Part shown: piece after piece, positions 20,061 through 28,739 of the stretch
Layout of the letters: the number at the start of each line of letters is the position of its first letter
Numbering within the stretch: position 1 is the first letter of the stretch
Origin: Agarophyton chilense
Lineage: Eukaryota > Rhodophyta > Florideophyceae > Gracilariales > Gracilariaceae
Direction: 5' to 3'
Length of the DNA stretch: 46,846 nucleotides
Assembly: GCA_030374765.1 (NCBI GenBank)
Contig: JARGXX010000051.1
Location: 1 to 46,846, forward strand
Notes under the pieces: model-generated
Database searches by the model: none
Seen by the model: only the letters and a program-made list of their open reading frames with translations
What the model was told of the DNA's origin: nothing
Position numbers and translations under genes: made by a program

Positions 20061-21051
20061 TGTATCGGTACTGGCGGATGAGCTAGTCAGAGTTGCCATA
20101 TTAAATGAGACAGTCTTCCTCTTAGACTTGTCTCTGCTGTGCTGATCATGGTAAGGTGTGTTTCCAGTGCAATTAGAGTGACGACCGTTTTCTTTTGACC
20201 CAGATGGGGCATCAAATGACTTCATATGCGATGGGAATGAGCTGTCGGGATAGTGGTTGCGCCTCCAGTGTCCATATTTTCTGCATTCATCACAGGGATA
20301 CTTTAAAATGGAAGATTGTCCCTTGTAACGGCTTCTGTGACTGCGAAGATGTTCTCGAGTATGGCTTGTTCTAGCAGAGCTGGCAACAAGCGATCCAATT
20401 TCGCTGTTTGGGGAGGTCTTATCGCAGTGCTTAATGACCGAGGCTACTGATTGATCCGTTATAGAGTTGATAAACTCTTCATTCGACGACTGCAAAATGA
20501 GGTTCTCATCAGATGATTCGCCTGCTGCCATAACGGAAACCCGTTTGGAGTCATCAATGGCGGAATTAGATAGTAGCATTAAAGCAGTAATGCACTCGGG
20601 TAGCCTGATAGTAGAAGATATGGAGTTGAACTTTGGAACTTGTGTCGAGAATCGAGACTCGAAGTTCTTCATGGTCTCGGTGCTGCAACGGCGAGTATTC
20701 CATAGCATATTGAGCGCGGGAAGCTTCACTTACTATAGAGAGGGCATCCTTCTGATATATATTGCCCACGAAGAAGTCTACTTCCCAATCTTCAATCAGC
20801 TCAGTCTGTGACATTCCAGTGCGAAGATCTTTTGCACGGCCATAAAATTGAGATTTGATACAAACAGCCTGCATTGCTGTCGGCATCTTGCTGCTATTAG
20901 AGTCTGGGAGAGTTTTGTGAAACGTCTGCCAGAGCTTGACTGCATCTTGATATTCTTCCTGGTCACCCCTCCCATCAGTCCATGGAGGGGATCTCACATC
21001 CCAGGAGAACTTGGTCCTAGACGAAAAGTTGGCTTAGAATGCTGGGCCCAT
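20001..21051 (-). pseudogene. Copia-1 gag with CCHH knuckle
   Basis: Frames 20566-20997 and 20001-20729 overlap across a shift. The first has KTLPDSNSSKMPTAMQAVCI and KSQFYGRAKDL. The second has ESFSTQVPKFNS-like and LPECITALMLLSNSAID stretches, then a knuckle C-x2-C-x4-H-x4-H (CDECRKYGHWRRNH), with His instead of the usual last Cys. An ATGGGCCCAGC start at 21051 matches the copia-2 start at 24195 but soon meets a stop. The frames are aligned by comparison with copia-2. Confidence 0.75.
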
Positions 21052-21198
21052 CACTAAAAAAAATTAGACTGCGCCTTCGTGCTTGGTCGAGCTAGTCGAC
21101 TGAGAACGACAAATTCAAGTGCTTTCTGTCAGTGTAAAACAAATTCCACATTGAGAGAGAGGTCTCTACCTCTTCCCGCTGGTTTACCAACTACAAAC

Positions 21199-21366
21199 AT
21201 GGTGATTTGTAAGGACACACAATTACAACATATAAGCGTGCGCAATACATTACAAAAACTGTTGCCACGAAATAATATCAACGAGTCACGGTACAGCCAT
21301 GAAGAATACAAATACGAAAAGATGGGGCGGTTGCATCAAGAGAAGGTCAGTTTCATCAACCTACCA
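21199..21366 (-). repeat. Copia-1 5' LTR (right), approximate ends
   Basis: Similarity to the left LTR is clear from 21213 to about 21366. On the minus strand a TGGTAAACCAGC stretch near 21190 could be the primer-binding site. Identity to the left LTR is low. Confidence 0.5.
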
Positions 21367-21374
21367 TTCTAATA

Positions 21375-22260
21375 GAAGCATTCACGTTAGTCGGTTATCA
21401 CAGTTTTTATGAATATAATCCGTTCATTGTAACAATTCCTATCATTGTCGATGACAGTACACATTCATCTTTAGTGCTCAGTCTGCTTTTTCCCTTAATA
21501 AGATTTCTACACCAATCGTGCATTTGACTAACTTTACTTCTTCAATCAACACTTTTCTTTGAAAAACAAAGTATTGAGAGTGCTACCAAATAAAAGAAGA
21601 AGCTTATTTATCTTCGTAATCATCTTCGAGAACTCATACAAGTGCGTACGTTAAGTTTTTTTCAAACTCTTTGTAAGATTTTAAGTTGTGGTCGAGATCT
21701 GTTTGGCTACGTTTCCCCTTTCCAAAACAGTTTTAACACTACAGTCAAAGAACGTGGTATTTCTTTGTCATCGCAGATATTTCGAAATATTTACAGTGCT
21801 TCCTTCCAGTTATCAGTAGTTGTTTCGTTATGAATATTTAAAGGAGCCTGCCAATTTGGGCAAACTGTATATCAGATGAGACGTTCAGTCTAACCAGAGC
21901 TAGGGCTGCCCGCACATGGGAAGAGAGGCGGCCTGAGCCGGAAGCAGCCACTAGTATTGCGTGCTTTTTCTCAGCCGTTCCACTGGCTTTGGCTCAGCCG
22001 TGCCATCGTCTCATAACTCGCTTCGGCACGAGAACTCTCAGTAAAAATAATAGAGAAAGCTGGCCGCTGCTTCCAACTGCGAACAGATCCAGCACTGTTT
22101 GTGCAGCCAATGAGAAAGGAGCCACTGACGTCTTTTCATTGGCTGCCCGCCGTAGTAGGAACGGTCAGGTGGTCGCCGGCGCCTCCACTTAATGAGCCCG
22201 AGAATCGCGACGCTCCCGTACTTAATCCCGGACTCTGTTCACATCCTCGTATGGTGCGAC
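21375..22260. other. No recognised gene
   Basis: AT-rich flank of copia-1 followed by a GC-richer stretch from 21890. Short frames only. I see no domain or repeat. Confidence 0.4.
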
Positions 22261-22267
22261 TCACACA

Positions 22268-22327
22268 TCTTCAGTCGTAGCTTCAGTCTCAGCTTCACTC
22301 ACAGCTTCAGCCGCAGCTTCAACAGCA
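22268..22327 (+). repeat. 12-bp tandem repeat (gcttcagtcnca)
   Basis: Five consecutive 12-mers (22268, 22280, 22292, 22304, 22316), each starting with t/gcttca. Degenerate copies continue to about 22425. Confidence 0.75.
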
Positions 22328-22749
22328 CCTCGAGCAAATAGCTTCAGCGGGTTTTTGCAGTGTTCCCAAGCGCGACTCAAACAACTATCTCAGTCGCAGC
22401 TTTAACAGCAGCTTCAGCTCCAGTGTCAGATTCTTCAGCCAAGGAAATGTTTGAGCTTTTGCCTTCGTATCGTCTTTCGGACGAAATACCCATGAAAGCA
22501 CCCAGAGACCAATAGCCCATTTTACAAGCCGAGGGGATGCTTCGGCTATGAGATGCTCGCTTGAGCTTTACCATCTTGTGAATCTCAGAACTGCCCTCGG
22601 TTGTAATCGGATATGTACATTTCTACGGAGCGCTACAACTATCTACTGCACCAAACTCACCTTCAGACCTCCATGTCGTCCCCATCGGCACCTTGCGACT
22701 CATTACCATCTTCCGCATCTCCTGAATCGGTCTCTGTACTGCTCAAAAC

Positions 22750-23673
22750 TCAACTTGATCTTCCGATGACTTCTTGCACCTCCCGCCGCACCGCGGTACA
22801 TCTTGCGTCGGCAACCGGCCCGTCGAAACTCAGTGGTCGATACCGTCTTCTCTCCCGGCTTCTGTGACTCACTGCAACATTTCCGATAGGACTTTCCCCA
22901 AAGGCGAATGGTGACCGAGTACCCGGTGTCATTGAACCCAGATCGTTGCCTGGACTTCTCCGCACGCTGTGCTGTCAACTCAGAGCCATATTCCTCGTGG
23001 ACGGTGACATGGGAGAAACAAAAATCGATCCGATTTGTTTTGGGGATCTTTGTGTCTTCATGATGCGCATAGCACTCTGCAATAATTTACGATCAATATC
23101 CTCAAACATTTTCTTTTGTTCCCTTCCCTGACGGCGGCTTGCCCGTCTGGAAAGGTCATTCAAACCTTCTGAAGCTTGGTCGTCTGCCTTACTCGCTCGC
23201 AATGCTTCCGCTAATCTCTTTGCATCTCGGCCTCCATTATCTTCGCCCGTCAGTACGATGAAGTTGCTCATGAAAGGCACAAACACTTCGTTATAGAAGC
23301 GAATGATATCGCCTGTCTCTTCAGCCGTCGATTCCGGTCGTGGCCCACTATCATCGGCAGCATCTTCCGCCAACAAATGCCCGAAATCTCCGAGAAAAAT
23401 GTTACGGGACACTGGTGGAGAATTGCTCAGAAATGTGGAATCACTTGTGTGCTCCAATTGATTGTAGTGCCACACGATATGGCGGAACTGCAGTTGGATA
23501 TGTTGGATCTTGGCCACGCCATCTACCACAAACAGGATGATCAAGTCAATATGTCTGTTGACTGTCAAATTCCATCTGCACCACAGAGCATACTGCACGC
23601 TTTTCCACACTGCCGAACGAAGGTTGGTTTGGGTGTCCAAATCAGGGGATCGCAGGCAAGAGAGAGAGAGCAT
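22750..23673 (-). pseudogene. Retinoblastoma-family protein, pocket B and C-terminal part
   Basis: The minus strand from about 23613 reads VWKSVQYALWCRWNLTVNRH, DGVAKIQHIQLQFRHIVWHY, GDIIRFYNEVFVPFM and IGSIFVSPMSP, then MTPGTRSPFAFGESPIG and PLSFDG. These align in order with Rb pocket B (IWTLFQ..., ICKVKNIDLKFK..., IIVFYNSVF...), the IYISPL motif, MTPRS...IGES and the KLRFD end. Rb proteins bind E2F/DP and LxCxE partners to hold cells before S phase. A single in-frame TGA at 22975-22977 splits the two conserved parts. A pyrimidine-rich tract and cggcag at about 23612-23660 look like a splice acceptor at the start of the homology. Pocket A is not visible upstream. Probably a truncated pseudogene; a coding last exon with readthrough is less likely. 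Confidence 0.85.
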
Positions 23674-24013
23674 TGCTAAGCAACGAGTGCGCGCGGTTGG
23701 CAGCGTGCCGGGGCATTATGCGGGCGTACTGCTCGTCGCGCAAGACCGTGAGAAGGGTTTCGAGTGCATGGTTGGGTTTGTTGAGCAAAGAGACGGCGTC
23801 CATGACGGCGCACATGAGCGTGGTGTGATGAGCGGTGAAATTGGGCTGATCGGATGCGCGCAGGGACGAGAGCAAGTCGAAAAGTAGGGTGGCGACTACT
23901 TCAAAGTGATTTTCGTGAAGGTGATGGAGCACGGCAAGAAGCGCGGAAAGGATGGCGTGCGTATGAATGTCGACAGCTAGTGACAGGATGCCATGTAATG
24001 CGCACGCGAGCAC
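23642..24013 (-). CDS. Hypothetical helical protein fragment
   Basis: A 123-codon frame, Leu-, Ala- and His-rich (ILSALLAVLHHLHENHF, VVATLLFDLLSSLRAS, HALETLLTVLRDEQYARI). It looks alpha-helical and HEAT-like. It is not Rb pocket A. It ends by TGA just inside the presumed intron or leader of the Rb fragment. It could be an exon of a gene cut by copia-2, or an upstream exon of the same transcript. I recognise no family. Confidence 0.35.
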   Translation of the reverse strand: MLACALHGILSLAVDIHTHAILSALLAVLHHLHENHFEVVATLLFDLLSSLRASDQPNFTAHHTTLMCAVMDAVSLLNKPNHALETLLTVLRDEQYARIMPRHAANRAHSLLSNALSLLPAIP

Positions 24014-24194
24014 TTACGTGCTCTGACGCCCGTTCCAACTTGCATTCGTAGTTAGTGCCTTTACATGAGCAATTACTATTGTCTACATAAACACAGCAAG
24101 ATGAATCTGCAGGTCATCTGACTACACGGACGCCGGGGCACCCAAGTTGTCTAAGAAACATAGCTACAGTTGTTACCCCGCTCAATACTTAGTT
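24014..24194. other. Leader of copia-2, no gene
   Basis: It holds no frame. It ends at the copia-2 gag start, so it may include the decayed 5' end of that element. No LTR matching copia-1 is visible. Confidence 0.35.
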
Positions 24195-24960
24195 ATGGGC
24201 CCAGCACCAGCCTCATCCTCCGGCACGCGCAGCCGTCCACGTTTTTCTTAGGACCTGAAAAACGTCCTGTGGACTGACGGCAAAGGCAACCAGGAAGATT
24301 ATGCAAAGTCAGTGGCACTATAAGACTTCATTTCACGAGAAATTGCCCGACTCAAAATCGAGCAAGATAGCGTTACCGCTTCGCAGAACAATTCTGAAGA
24401 GCCAGCTGTATGGAAGGTCTCGAGATCTGTGTTCTACGATCAGTGACGAAGATGTTGCTTCAGATGAAGAAGCCGACAAGATCGTCAAAACCATCTATAA
24501 GTGAGATTCGCTGTCTGTTGTCAGTGAGGTTTATGGGAACTTTATCACGCTTCTGAATATGAAGCGCTCCGGCAATTAAACGTTCCCCAATTTCGAACTT
24601 AGATTAGATGCTTCGGCGTCTAAGTTTCACGCTCAATCTGAATCCGCCAAGTTGCCAGAGTCGCTGACAGCCTTCATGCTTTTGAAAAACTCAGCTGTCG
24701 ACAATGGGCAGCGTGTCTCGGTGCTTGCGGCGACATCAACGAACAGCACTTTGACTGCTACTGCGACGACGACGGATTACCTCAACACTATGTCGTATGA
24801 GAAAATGGCGTCTGTCTTTCGCCAGTGTGATGAAGTCCCTCATGCACACTCTACCGGCTCCCCACAGCCGCTTTCAATCGCTGCCAATGCAGCACAGCTC
24901 CTGCCGCGCAACTAGAACCGCCCCGACAGTCGCAACAAGGGTAGACTCCTTTCCATGCGC
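24195..24960 (+). pseudogene. Copia-2 gag
   Basis: Shared wording with copia-1: KLPDSKSSKIALPLRRTILK followed by SQLYGRSRDL, DSLSVVSE, and LPESLTAFMLLKNSAVDNG with RVSVLAA. Stops at 24502 and 24577 interrupt it. The N-terminal part retains a Ser-rich start and a TDGKGNQEDY-type stretch equal to the copia-1 TDGRGDQEEY. Confidence 0.75.
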
Positions 24961-25641
24961 TATCCTTGTGACATTTTCAAGAAGTTTGGTCAACGGAAAA
25001 AGAACCACAACCCGGATGGTTCCTTACCCTCCCATGTGCGCTGCCTCGACTCCCCAGCTCCATCGCTGAACACGTCGCCGCCGAACAAGTATGGACAGCA
25101 GAATGATGCCCCGAAGAAGGTTGTTTCTTTTAACTGTGCCACCATGACCAGTTCAACGGCAGCTGTCTCCGCAAATCCCGCGCCTGCCCGTCTCGGTCCT
25201 CTCCTAGATGACGGCGCACCGTACAGTGCCAGCGGACAAGTCGAGCTGCATCTCCTGTCTATCGAACTCGGATTGGCTCCCGACACTCCACATGAAACGA
25301 TTCCTGCATCGCTCAACGGCCACACCAGGTAGCAATATGACGTGGGTGCTCATGCAAGCCTCCAGCGCAGCATTCTTGGCTAGATAGTCCTGCGCGCCAA
25401 GTCTGACCTCGGAAATGACATCAACATCACCCACTTAGTGCTCGAAGGATCATCGCAGTGGGTGATCGGGAGAAATGTCACCCCCAAGGCGAACATTGTT
25501 CATTTTGGTATGAACGCTCTGTGCTTCGATGCCAACGGCGCGAACGATCCTTTGAAAATCGTTGATGACGGCTTCCTATCCTATATCTCTGTAGAACGCT
25601 TCGCATCATCCAAAGGATACCTTGTATTTACTCTCTACTGA
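24955..25641 (+). pseudogene. Copia-2 knuckle remnant and protease
   Basis: The knuckle region reads YPCDIFKKFGQRKKNHNPDG: two of the metal ligands seen in copia-1 are lost. The protease keeps its active site (LGPLLDDGAPYSASG). After a stop at 25330 and a shift, it reads LEGSSQWVIGRNVTPKANIV and NALCFDANGANDPLKI. The active-site motif is better kept here than in copia-1. Confidence 0.75.
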
Positions 25642-25760
25642 TCACTCGTGTGTTCATAGCTACAAAAGATACTTTTCGAGCAACGTTAAAGTAGTATGTA
25701 TCGTTTTTGAATGGCAACGGAACAAGTGAGGGCATTCCAACATGTACCTCTACCCCACTA

Positions 25761-26478
25761 CAGGAGACAAGCCAGTGACCACCACAATCACTTACTGTCC
25801 AACTGTGTTGATATCTCGAATCACTTTGTTTCCTTCGACGACACCAACTGCGGCAACTGCACCCAGAGCAACGCCGAGCGCATTTCGTTCTGCTTGTTCG
25901 TGTCATCTGCACCAGCTTCTGATTTGCATACGCATGTGCGTCTCTTGGAACCCAACGAATGCTGTCGTATGACAGACACCGGCGCCTTGCCATGCGGTCG
26001 ACATCCATGCTGACATGCGCTTCCCTCTGTTTTGGAACGAATATCAACGGCTGTTCAGTCCGCGATTTTGTTGGAGAGCACAGCTCCTGAGTTCTTTCTG
26101 TTCTGGTTTATTGCGACAAAACTGGTCCAAGATGATTCACACCGCGTTCAAATTTTGGTTTTCACAGAGGATGGAAACCAGTGTGCTTTTCGGCTGCGAT
26201 GAGAGATGATGCTCCGTGACGAAAAACTTCGAGTACTTTCGGACACTAGATCGAATTGAAACAGATCACACTTTTCAGTACTTGGACGCTGGTGTCGCCG
26301 GCGAACACCGAGCTACCTTGCGTCTTTGCCATCAAAGTTGGTCGAGAAATATCGCCCTCTTTGTGTTGAAGCGTTTCCCTCACAGTTTGTTCTGTGAACT
26401 TTACACGCGTTTCAATCCTTGCGTCTTCTCTCGAAATAAGCAAGGCATCTCACACAACAAACAACCCAATCGTTTAAG
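25761..26478. other. No recognised gene; 5' flank of the zinc-finger gene
   Basis: Overlapping frames on both strands (25628-26047 minus, 25711-26013 plus), none with a recognisable domain. The final part is the presumed promoter and leader of the gene at 26479. I see no clear TATA box. Confidence 0.35.
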
Positions 26479-27756
26479 ATGGACAATGAACTTGTTGCAC
26501 ACCAGTTTTCGGGGTTTCTCAAGAGAAGGCGATTGCACTACACAAATCGCAGCAACCGAAACAGAAGAAGCTTAGATGAGTTCCCCCGCGCTCTCCGACT
26601 ACCGCCGCTTGGAAACCCTCAAGCAGGGAGTCTTCCAAGCTTCCAATCTCTATTCGGCCGCTCGGAAGATTCAAGACTTCCATCCGGCCATCGATTTATT
26701 TCTCAACGACTACCGCCGCTTGGAATATCTCAACCGGGAAGTCTTCCGGGTTTCGAATCTTCATTTGGCCGCCCAGGCGATTCCAGACTTCCATCTGGCC
26801 ATCAATTTAGATCTCTTCGACTACCGCCGCTTGGAAACCCGCAACCACAAAGTCTTTCGAGTTTCCAATCTCTATTCGGCCGCCCGGAAGATTCAAGACT
26901 TGGATTCGGTCATCAACCCACTTCTTGCGATGTCCGTCGGAGTGGAAGTGGAACCGCTCGTCCCGTGTCTCTCGAACGGTTTCAGGAAGCAAGGGGCACT
27001 CACCCCATTCCTGCACTCCAGTCCCACGGAAATGAACACTACACGGAAATCCCACACCAACACCGCCATGGGGAAACAGCGTGGCGAAGAAAAAGTGTTC
27101 TGAAACTACCTCAGGAGCGCAAGAGTCGGGATGAAGGCGCCCCAGAGATTGCACAGAGATTTTGTTCAGATAGCATTCGCCAATCTCCAGTTCATGTGCC
27201 TTATCCTGCCCCGGAAGCGTCGTGTCTCGTTCAAGAAGTTTCCCACCGGTCTCCTGAGCACAACCTCCGTGACGATTCGTTGTTGCCGATACGTACAGCT
27301 CCTGCTGGTTGCTCATCATTTCCAACCCATCAACCAGGACTCGAAAAACTTGGCATCACAGGCTCCCGTACCAAACGTCCCCAGATTTTCCAGTGTGAGT
27401 GGTGTACGAAGTCGTTTGGTCGCAAGCATCATAAGGTGCGACACATCCAAGCCATTCATCGAAAAGTGAGTTACTTCAGCTTTCACTGCGGATCTCAATC
27501 ACGTCGGTCTTTTCTAACATTTCTCTTTGCAATTGCTTTTGAAACCATCTTCTTTGACATATCCATATTGGATGGGGTAACTCAGGTGCGCCCCTTTGTC
27601 TGCCCCGTATGCTCGCATCGGTTTGACCAGAAACAGAACCTAGAAAGGCATTTGAGTACTGTTCACTGCGTTGAGGCGGGGTTCAAGTGCCAGATTTGCG
27701 GCATCCTGTTTTCGCAAAGAGCGATGGCCGAATCCCACATGAAAACTGCTCATTAA
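26479..27756 (+). CDS. C2H2 zinc-finger protein with one intron
   Basis: ATG in a good context (aagATGGac). The N-terminal half is low-complexity with three 37-residue repeats (LPPLGNPQ...SLPSFQSLFGR). The C-terminus has three C2H2 fingers: FQCEWCTKSFGRKHHKVRH with its second His, FVCPVCSHRFDQKQNLERH, and FKCQICGILFSQRAMAESH. A 120-bp GTGAGT...CAG stretch (27466-27585) is in frame and open, but removing it joins HRK to VRPFVC, a normal inter-finger linker. The spliced protein would have about 385 residues. Probably a nuclear nucleic-acid-binding protein; the target is unknown. A truncated inverted paralogue lies just downstream. Confidence 0.75.
   Translation: MDNELVAHQFSGFLKRRRLHYTNRSNRNRRSLDEFPRALRLPPLGNPQAGSLPSFQSLFGRSEDSRLPSGHRFISQRLPPLGISQPGSLPGFESSFGRPGDSRLPSGHQFRSLRLPPLGNPQPQSLSSFQSLFGRPEDSRLGFGHQPTSCDVRRSGSGTARPVSLERFQEARGTHPIPALQSHGNEHYTEIPHQHRHGETAWRRKSVLKLPQERKSRDEGAPEIAQRFCSDSIRQSPVHVPYPAPEASCLVQEVSHRSPEHNLRDDSLLPIRTAPAGCSSFPTHQPGLEKLGITGSRTKRPQIFQCEWCTKSFGRKHHKVRHIQAIHRKVSYFSFHCGSQSRRSFLTFLFAIAFETIFFDISILDGVTQVRPFVCPVCSHRFDQKQNLERHLSTVHCVEAGFKCQICGILFSQRAMAESHMKTAH
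26576..27103 (+). CDS. Alternative frame over the repeats, 175 codons
   Basis: It overlaps the zinc-finger gene in another frame. The three repeat units read DYRRLETLKQGVFQASNLYS..., regular and charged-hydrophobic. Because the unit is 111 bp (37 codons), both frames stay open across all repeats. In the inverted paralogue this frame is broken (pieces at 28143-28325 and 28446-28694), while the frame of the zinc-finger gene stays open. I therefore favour the main frame, but dual coding cannot be dismissed. Confidence 0.25.
   Translation: MSSPALSDYRRLETLKQGVFQASNLYSAARKIQDFHPAIDLFLNDYRRLEYLNREVFRVSNLHLAAQAIPDFHLAINLDLFDYRRLETRNHKVFRVSNLYSAARKIQDLDSVINPLLAMSVGVEVEPLVPCLSNGFRKQGALTPFLHSSPTEMNTTRKSHTNTAMGKQRGEEKVF
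26597..26930 (+). repeat. 111-bp tandem repeat, three units
   Basis: Units start at 26597, 26708 and 26819 with gactaccgccgcttgga. The spacing is exactly 111 bp. Two related units occur in the inverted paralogue (about 28490-28260, minus). Confidence 0.9.
27466..27585 (+). other. Phase-0 spliceosomal intron, 120 bp
   Basis: Donor gtgagt follows GAAAA, and acceptor aactcag precedes GTGCGCCCC. The length is a multiple of 3 with no stop, so the unspliced form is also translatable. The encoded 40 residues are hydrophobic and unlike a finger linker. Confidence 0.75.
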
Positions 27757-27927
27757 GCTTTCGAGCATTTGCAATTTAGGCTGTACAAGATCTACTTTAC
27801 GGAGATGGAGGATAATTTGAGCCATGTATGCGCAGAGCACCCCAATCGTCACAGTTTACCAACGGGTGTGAGGAAAGTATAGCTTGCGACTCTAGCCGTA
27901 ATGGAGTAAGTTATCTACAAGCTTCTA

Positions 27928-28731
27928 TCAGTGTTCTATCGCCTGAAGGTTATGCTCAGGAGAACTGCTTGGAAACTTCTTGCGTGGAATACAACGCTTG
28001 CGGGGCAGAACAAGGCACGGGAACTGCATATTGGTGAATGTTTTCTGAAGAAAACCCCTGTGAAATCTCTGGCGCTCCTTCTTCCAGACTATTATGTTCC
28101 TGAAGTACTTCCAGAACGTTGCCTTTTCGCCACACTTTTTCCTCATGGTGGCTGTTGTGTGGCATTTCCGTGGGACTGGAATGCAGTCTTGGTTGGGGTA
28201 AGCGCAACTTGCTTCCTGAGACAAATTGAGAGACACCGGACGGAAGGTCCCACTTCTACTCCGTTGGACATCACAAGAAATGGATTTATGGCCAAATCCA
28301 AGTCTTGAATCTTCCGGGCGGCCAAATGAAGATTCCAAACTTGGGAGAGTTCTCGGTTGAGATGTTCTAAGCGGGTGTTCTCGGAGAGAGCTGGTTTGAT
28401 ACACGGATGGAAGTCTTGAATCTTCCGGGCGGCCGGAGATGGATTCTAAGCGTGGAAGACTGCCCGTCTGAGGGTTTCCAAGCGGCGGTAGTTTAGTTGG
28501 AGAGCGGGGGGGAAACCCATCTGGGAGTCTTCTGTTTTCGTTGCTGCGATTTGGGTCGTGCAGCCCACATGCCGAAAGGCCTTGTGAGTAATTAGTATAC
28601 CTATCTTGATACCGCTGGCAATCGTAAACTGAGAGAAATTCTCTAGTACGCGAAATAACAAGACACGCATTATAAGCTGTCTTCTTTTCCACACTTTTCT
28701 CGCGTTCTATCAGGAAGCAAGACCGGATCAT
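27928..28731 (-). CDS. Truncated inverted paralogue of the zinc-finger gene, no fingers
   Basis: 267 codons. Residues about 65-260 match the N-terminal half of the 26479 gene: NRSNENRR, LPPLGNPQTGSLP, two repeat units, PEISQGF/SPEHNLQ wording. Similarity stops at about 27950, just before the region leading to the fingers. The first 60 residues are unrelated (MIRSCFLIEREKSVEKK). It converges on the full gene. It could be a pseudogene, or encode a protein that keeps only the N-terminal repeats. The frame has no internal stop. Confidence 0.5.
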   Translation of the reverse strand: MIRSCFLIEREKSVEKKTAYNACLVISRTREFLSVYDCQRYQDRYTNYSQGLSACGLHDPNRSNENRRLPDGFPPRSPTKLPPLGNPQTGSLPRLESISGRPEDSRLPSVYQTSSLREHPLRTSQPRTLPSLESSFGRPEDSRLGFGHKSISCDVQRSRSGTFRPVSLNLSQEASCAYPNQDCIPVPRKCHTTATMRKKCGEKATFWKYFRNIIVWKKERQRFHRGFLQKTFTNMQFPCLVLPRKRCIPRKKFPSSSPEHNLQAIEH

Positions 28732-28739
28732 GTCCTCAA

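Larger units (their letters stand above)
16364..21367 (-). mobile_element. Copia-1: Ty1/copia LTR retrotransposon (GalEa-like), minus strand
   Basis: Minus-strand order is gag with zinc knuckle (21051-20001), protease, GAG-pre-integrase (19672-19451), integrase (19341-18481), RT (18374-17142) and RNase H (17100-16566): the copia order. LTR-like direct repeats of about 170-180 bp lie at both ends. Short LTRs, the VFVDASRTDACGQLG RNase H start and the KYGHW knuckle recall the GalEa/PyRE1G1 branch of copia elements. It has many shifts, and the LTRs are clearly diverged, so it is an old copy. Confidence 0.88.
24195..25760 (+). mobile_element. Copia-2: 5' fragment of the copia-1 family, plus strand
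   Basis: It begins with ATGGGCCCAGC, as copia-1 does, and runs through gag, knuckle and protease, then fades after the protease. Integrase, RT and LTRs are missing. It lies in opposite orientation to copia-1, with the Rb fragment between them. Confidence 0.8.
26530..28575. repeat. Large imperfect inverted repeat
   Basis: The arms are about 26530-27270 (plus) and 28575-27950 (minus), with a 680-bp centre holding the zinc-finger exons. Readthrough from either gene would give a self-complementary transcript. Confidence 0.8.
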
